Source of the DNA: Planoprotostelium fungivorum
Lineage: Eukaryota > Evosea > Variosea > Cavosteliida > Cavosteliaceae
Assembly (NCBI GenBank): GCA_003024175.1
Contig: MDYQ01000028.1
Span: 62,001 to 126,000, forward strand
Length of the DNA: 64,000 bases
Direction of reading: 5' to 3'
Within the stretch, counting starts at the first letter, position 1. Each line of letters opens with the position of its first letter. Below are positions 58,485 through 64,000 of this stretch, piece by piece. The translations under genes and the position numbers were made by a program. The notes below the pieces were generated by a model that saw only the letters and a list, made by a program, of their open reading frames with translations, was not told the origin of the DNA and did not search any database.

Positions 58485-59339
58485 TCACTTGGCCAGGGCA
58501 CCGAACTTGGTGATGTCTATACCGACTGACTGTGATGCGTTGACCTCGCAGATCAAGAGGACGTCCGCGATGGTCAGATGATCTCCGGTTAAGAATCTTG
58601 AAGACTTGAGTTCGGAGTCGAGACGAGTGACGATGCGTTGGACCTCTTTGAGCATGTTGCTGGAGCTGTAGCCCGACTTGGAGGTGGTGTCGATGATTTT
58701 GGCGAACATGGGTTGTTGAGCTGTTGGTCTTCTTTAGAGGTCGGTCGTGCGATCATGGTGATGGTGATGTTGATGTGTGCGATGATGATGTGGATGTGAT
58801 GATGATGAACATTTACCCTCCATGATGCTCCTTCCCAGACCGTAGCTCATCAACTCGTCCACCCTCTTCCTCTTCACTTTCTCCTCGGGGTAAAGTGTTT
58901 CATCCAACTTGAAGCGTGACACCATGCCCTTCAGTATCTCCGCCCTGTACAAATCAGTTCCCGCCAAAATCTTCCCGCCAAAATCCTCACCCATCGAACT
59001 GATAATTCTCCGGATCTTGATCGGAGAAATAGGCCGGAACTTTACACTGCGGAGAAATTCGGATGAATAGAGGCTGGTTACCACTCTTCTTCTCCTGCGT
59101 CTGCGTACCCTGATCACGTGATCAATCTTTCATCTACACTATTGTAGATGAGGTACCTTCGCATACGTCTCAGCCAACCATGATATGTGAACTGAGTTCC
59201 TCTCTATCGGTAGATTGTGCTCCAAGGCGAACAGTGAGACAGCGAGGGAAGAGGGAACCATTGGGTTGTAGAACAGAGTCGAGAATTTTGGCGGGTGAGC
59301 AAAGTGTTGGGAGGGCGGTCGATTGGTAGGTGGTGCCAT
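58485..59339 (-). CDS. Glutathione S-transferase-like protein
   Basis: ATG at 59339. The thioredoxin-fold half shows FSTLFYNPMVPSSLAVSLFALE and LAETYAKVPHLQ-like pieces; the helical half includes ILKGMVSRFKLDETLYPEEKV, MLKEVQRIVTRLDSELKSSRFLTGDHLTIADVLLICEV (the GST C-terminal motif with the capping Asp) and FGALAK, stop at 58485. The Ser in NPMVPSS may be the theta-class catalytic residue. About four introns, one with two copies of TTCCCGCCAAAAT. Confidence 0.75.
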
Positions 59340-59539
59340 CTGAATGCGTCAGAATATTCCCGGAAATGTTTCTGAATGTTCTCTTTCTATCCACTGAATC
59401 TTCAGTGATCGTCATCGTGATCATCACGTGATGATCATCATGATGATCGTGGTGATGATCGTGATGTTTGATGATGATGATGTCACCCCACCTGTGCGAC
59501 GCTCAACAGTGTGGTGGACGGCTGTATGGATTCAATCAG

Positions 59540-60784
59540 TCAATTACAACGAGGCAACTCACGTTCGCTCTACCCATCTTGGGTGTATCGCTGATCGTCG
59601 GTACAGATTCCTGCGAAATTTCGCTATCTTCTTCCGTGTGATAGGCCTCAGTCTGTCTGCGTCAGTACGATCCGTTCACTGAACGGTCCATCTACAACGC
59701 TCACATGATTGATCAGTGGGCTGGAAAATTGGAGGAAATCTTCTCGATCTTCGAAACCGATGAAGTGGTTCAATTTTTTGAGCTCCTCCCTCTCGACATA
59801 GGTCGATGGTGCGGCGATCTGCGGTAGTTAACGCGAAGGCTGACGGTAACTACCGCTCACCTTGACAAAATATCTCTTTTTCGCCTTGTCGTCGAAGATC
59901 ACCTGAGAGGGTGTCATTCGATGTGAGGAAGTGGATCGACATCGTCTTTCACGTGATGTAGACACGCACCTCTGAGATGACGTTTCCACCGAGACGTGGA
60001 ATGACTGCTAGTGGATAATCGGTCGTCTTCGAGCGGTAGATGTAGATGAAATCATCGTTGAAGCACAACCTATTCGTTTCAACGCGCGAACATGTGATGA
60101 TTCGACATCACCATCGCTTCTCCCAATGTTTCTTTACGAGAGATGAAATGGTTTCAGTCAGAACTTCTGTGACTAGATGGTCGTATCTGCCTTGCCTCCA
60201 AGTGGGTCCCACAGTTGAGCGGCCGTCTGCATTGAACGCAGGTTTCGTGTAGTTCACCATCTCACTGAATCTTGCATTGGTCGAAGGCTCTTGGAATCCA
60301 TCCAATTTACTCGATTCTGACCTGCAATCCTTCAATCTCATCGTTATCCATTTGTTGTTATCAAAGGATGGGTCAGCAAGACCCCAACGTCTATCTATCT
60401 CCTCGTCTCTCACCGATATACATATTTCTTAAACAGTCCCTCTTCACCCTTCGGTTTGCTCATTCCGTTCGTCTCTGAATTGCGGCCTCCTGGTGAGATA
60501 TTCCGATCTCTGACAGCAGCCCGCGACCCCACACCAACCTGGCCCGGTCGGATGAAGAAGATGAGAGAGGTGAAGATCCTCTCAGCCTCAAAGATTCGAA
60601 CAGCTTGCGTCGGATGTCTATCACATCCAGATTTGGAAATAGGTCTTGAATTCCGCTTATTCCAAAGATATCGATGTTGCTGTGTGTGCGAGATCGAGGC
60701 TGAGAGGTTCTCGCAGAGGTATGAGAGGAACGATGAGTCGACTACGGCGTCTGTCAACAACATGCATCTGATTTGAAAAGACAT
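59540..60784 (-). CDS. Hypothetical multi-exon protein
   Basis: ATG at 60784 (MSFQIRCMLLTDAVVDSSFL). Further minus-strand pieces: RWGLADPSFDNNKWITMRL and ARFSEMVNYTKPAFNADG (60,120-60,400), CFNDDFIYIYRSKTTDYPLA and VIPRLGGNVISE (near 60,000-60,070), VIFDDKAKKRYFVK, and STYVEREELKKLNHFIGFED (near 59,760). The pieces alternate with GT-AG gaps, so it is a real gene, but exon joins and the 3' end (about 59,540) are unsettled and no family was recognised. Confidence 0.45.
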
Positions 60785-61336
60785 CACCACCTGGCGGATA
60801 TTTTTGATCGATTTTATCACATTCTACATTCTATATTACACCCTCTTGGACTCGTCTCTGTCGTCTCCTCCACCTGAAGGTGGAACCGCAATTGATCACG
60901 TGATCGTTCATTAAAAAGCTGGACTACAATGAGAAAGATTGACATGAAGAACGAAGGAAGAATGATTTTCTGAATTTTTACCATTCAGTTTCTCAGCTGA
61001 TCATCGAGAGAAGAAGTGCAACCACACGAGAGAGTGGTCTAACTAAACGAGGGGGAAGAGTGTATCTGTCATAACACAGTTGACGGTCTCCTCTCTATAA
61101 CATCACCCGCACAACTACAGAGCGGGTTTCATACTGCCCGCCACCGAGGTAAGAACATAGAGATAGACATGATATTCTATATCTCCTGGCAGCTTTTCGT
61201 GATCTCTGATGAATTGCAGGAGTGGGCGGTCAATATCATCACAGAGTTCACAACTCTATAGCGGCAGCGACAGTCTCTCTCAGAGATCCTCCCTGACCCC
61301 AAATACCCATTATCGTCATCTATCACGTCCATCAAC
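60785..61336. other. Intergenic, divergent promoter region
   Basis: About 550 bp between divergently transcribed genes. Contains TGATCACGTGATCGTTCA-like palindromic sequence near 60,893 (AATTGATCACGTGATC) and AT-rich runs. An upstream non-coding exon of the VIT-VWA gene is possible. No ORF supported. Confidence 0.45.
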
Positions 61337-64000
61337 ATGCAATCTGGATTATGGAGTGACGAGGGACCCGTTCCCCTTCGATCCGTCTCAGTCAAGAGTC
61401 AAGTGAGGGACTTTCTCAGCGAGGTCCAAGTTTTCCAAAAGTATCATCACACCGGCGCCTCACCTCTGGAGGCGACTTTCAAGTTTCCCCTGGACTTGTT
61501 CGGAGCCCTCACCGGGTTCTCCGTCACTATCGATGGAAAGACCGTAGAAGCCAAGATCAGCACGAGATCGAAGGTGCAGGAGACTTCACCATTGCCCAAG
61601 GACTACAGACACACAGAAGACGAAGATGAGCAGCCAGACCTCTTCAACTGTGCCATCTCCGTCCCCCCGATGAAAGAGGTGACGCCACGATCTTCTCATT
61701 TCATTCTCAAACTCCCTGGCAGGTCGAGCTCGAGTTACGTTACGCCACCGAGCTCGTGGTCGAACACGAGGCAGCCCTCCGCTTCATCATTCCATCCGCA
61801 GTTCTATCACCCGACGGAATCGAAGGAACCACTCATACATTATCCATCGACATCGATGTCGAGCTGCCAACCGACTTCACTCTCAACTCGCCCTCCCATC
61901 AACTCACCACGACCCCCCTCGGAGATCGACACATGTCATTATCACTGTCCAAAGAGTCAAACAATCTCGAGCCCAATTTTGTCCTCCTCTTCAACATGAA
62001 GCCGTGGAGGGCTTCCACCCAACCATGGTCGGTCGTCTCCCATCATCCATCGGGCAACAACGCCGCCATCTTGGCCTTCATGCCTCAAGTCGAATCGAAA
62101 GAGGCCGAGCCCTGCGAGATCATCTTCATGGTGGACTGCTCCAACTCCATGGCATCATCTCTCAATGGTGTCCGTGATGCCCTTCAACTCTTTTTACGTT
62201 CACTCAAACCCGGAGTCCACTTCAACTTGTACACCTTCTCCCAAGACTTCACCAAGATGTCTCCCGAGTCTGTCGCCTACGAGCAGAAGACATTGGACAT
62301 GGCCGTACAATTTGTAGAGAAGATGGAGATCGCCGCAGGCAAGACAGACCTCATCCGACCCCTCACCGACGTCTTCTCTGCACCTTCCATCCGTGGCGTG
62401 CCCCGTCAGCTGTTTGTCATCACAGATGGTAACGTCCACGATACGAGAGGAGTTTGCTCCCTCATCCGCAAGAATGCATCGAAGGCCAGAGTTTTCTCTT
62501 TCGGCGTGGGCGACCGCGTCGGGCATCACCTCGTGAGTAACGGAAGAACGGAGAAACGGAAGATTGACCCCCCTCAGGTGATGGAAATGGCAAGAGCCGG
62601 TCACGGAGAGTACGAATTCGTCTCTGACAGAGAAGACTTTGAGAACAAATTGGTTCGTCAGGTAAAGAGGTCTCTCCACCCCGCTCTGAACGACCCCCAC
62701 ATCAAGTGGGAGGGCATAGAGGGAGTCGTGCAGACCCCCGAGGCCCTGTACGCCGTCTACAACGGTGACAGGTCGGTGAATTCCACGCGAAATTTCACTG
62801 AATTACGTCAGGCTGTTCGTGTACGCTCTCTTGCCCCGGGACATCCCTTCAGAAGCTACGGCCACATTCTCTGCCACCTCTCACGATGGTCAGAAGATCA
62901 GCTACACGGCCAAGCTGAATCCAGCCTCGAACGGCTCCTCTGCTATTTCTGTCCTCGCCGCGAGAAACCGCATTCGAGACTTGGAAGAGGCAGACGAGCA
63001 CGGCGAGTCGAAGAGAGAAGAGATCACGAGGTTGGGACTCACGTTCGGTCTCGCATCCAAATTCACTTCCTTCTCTGCCGTAGTGAGAGAGCAGCCCGTC
63101 ACTCTAGAGTCTTCGATTCCTTTGGATGTCTTGAAGGCCAGCTTGGACAAGTTGGCTCAGCAGCAGCAGCAGAGCCACAACGAGATGACACCTACGAAGA
63201 AGAACCAATCGGAAGTTACGTCGGGGGCCACGACCCCTCTCAACGCCAACTCGGCCGCCTTCGTACCCAGGTGAGGGGGAGTGGCTCGTTGTAGTCTGAC
63301 CCCGTGGTAGATCCGTCGTCACCATCTCTTCTCCGAAGAAGACGTACTCTGCAGAGTTTATTCTCAGTTTGAGAAACGACTACACGGGTATACCGACCCA
63401 CATCCACACGGACATTCCCGCCGACATCATTGTCGCACCCGGGTCCAACCGAATCGATCCCAGCAAGGCTCCAAAGGTACGTACCTTACGCACGTAACCC
63501 GACGTAACCTTGTCGTAGGTCGGACAGACCGTCTCCACGACGAAGGCTCGCGACAACAAGCCGACGCACAAGCGAGAAGGTTCTACCGGCCGTGCCGAAT
63601 TGAAGAAGAGTGCGTCGGGCAGAAACTCTCTCAACGCATCGAGAGAGAACATCACTCTGCCACCTGTCGCCCCCCTCGTGCAGAGCGAGAACAGATGGAT
63701 CAGACCCGAGGCCGTCGCCGTGGAGGATCTCACGTTGGATCAGATTCGCCGCAAGGTCCTCGGGTGAGTACCGTACGCACCCGACTCTCATCTCACTCGA
63801 CGTCAGTATCTTGAACAAGATGACCCTGGAGAAATTCATTCCCCTCACCGAACAATTATTAGACATTGGCTTCGACTCGATCGAGACCATTGACATGTTG
63901 ATCTACGAGATGTTTGACAAGGCTGCGGTGGAGCCACACTTTTCCACCATGTACGCCACACTGTGTCTCACCTTATCGGAGAGGATCGCTCCTCTGAAGG
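61337..64000 (+). CDS. VIT-VWA protein fused to eIF4G-type MIF4G domain (cut by window end)
   Basis: ATG at 61337 (MQSGLWSDEGPVPLRSVSVK). A VIT domain (61,400-61,790: VFQKYHHTGASPLEATFKFP, VELELRYATEL) is followed by a VWA domain (62,110-62,560) with MIDAS residues DCSNS, the Thr of KTDLIRP and ITDGNVHD. A Gln/Ser/Thr linker (about 63,160-63,270) runs into exons with YSAEFILSLRNDY, then ENRWIRPEAV and the start of MIF4G: IRRKVLGILNKMTLEKFIPL, LLDIGF, HFSTMYATLCLTLSERI, cut at 64,000. MIF4G of eIF4G binds eIF4A and eIF3 in cap-dependent initiation. The join crosses an intron (63,271-63,311) whose donor GTGAGG creates an apparent stop; the MIF4G exon has no ATG of its own nearby. VIT-VWA elsewhere occurs in inter-alpha-trypsin inhibitors and PARP4-like proteins. 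Confidence 0.8.

Noticed and set aside
62200-62700. Minus-strand ORF of 166 residues
   Set aside because: Antisense to the VWA domain exon, which is supported by MIDAS motifs in the plus frame.
1-64000. CRISPR array, retroelement or other virus-like element
   Set aside because: No regular spaced repeats with unique spacers, no terminal repeats, and no reverse transcriptase, integrase or capsid motifs in any frame.

Overview
This is nuclear DNA of a free-living eukaryote with compact, intron-rich genes. Introns are mostly about 35-60 nt with GT-AG borders and a recurrent donor GTGAG. Intergenic gaps are usually below 600 bp and both strands are used densely. The gene content (severin/gelsolin-type protein with a C2 domain, TKL kinase, type I metacaspase, RFWD3-like and Fun30-like proteins, F-box and ankyrin-like proteins, many secreted carbohydrate-active proteins) suggests an amoebozoan, perhaps a protosteloid or variosean amoeba. 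That placement is an inference. I saw no retroelement, Polinton or other virus-like element and no CRISPR array.

Layout: 1-0.87 kb, end of a CDC123/D123-like ATP-grasp gene (-). 1-4.5 kb, an XRN1-type 5'-3' exoribonuclease (+). 4.6-5.3 kb, an ankyrin-like protein (-). 5.45 kb, tRNA-His(GTG). 5.7-9.4 kb, a Fun30/SMARCAD1-like SNF2 ATPase (-). 9.8-12.0 kb, a C2-gelsolin protein (+). 13.4-14.7 kb, a two-domain glyoxalase I (+). 14.9-26.2 kb is a secretome block: two tandem AA14-like copper monooxygenase genes (-), the second followed in frame by a bulb-lectin domain and a membrane anchor; two paralogous type I membrane glycoproteins (-); and a GH76 alpha-mannanase (+). 26.6-31.3 kb, an unresolved gene, a nucleotidyltransferase-like protein with a UBA tail, and an F-box protein.

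31.8-41.5 kb has a mirror-like arrangement. A divergent promoter separates a Rab GTPase (-) from Iml1/DEPDC5 (+), and each arm ends in one copy of a recently duplicated PAS-like/CG-1-like gene, the two copies in opposite orientation. 41.8-50.96 kb: acidic hypothetical protein, Thr-rich GPI-type surface protein, RFWD3-like RING-WD40 protein, acyl-CoA-binding protein, SAM methyltransferase, and a LARGE-like glycosyltransferase. 51.0-64 kb: TKL kinase, metacaspase, small GPI-type protein, winged-helix-like protein, GST, a hypothetical gene, and a VIT-VWA protein whose reading continues into an eIF4G MIF4G domain.

Joint themes are inferred. The 14.9-26.2 kb block (AA14 monooxygenases, a mannose-type lectin, alpha-1,6-mannanase) would suit digestion of fungal or plant cell walls. 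Iml1 (TORC1 control), XRN1 and the eIF4G-like fusion concern nutrient control and mRNA translation or decay but are not one operon-like unit. Across the window, short non-coding sequences, mostly introns, carry a strongly over-represented palindromic motif built on CTACAACG/CGTTGTAG, plus GGCGGGAA and TGACGTCA/TACGTA motifs, which no annotated feature explains. One ambiguous base (n) lies at about 16,400.
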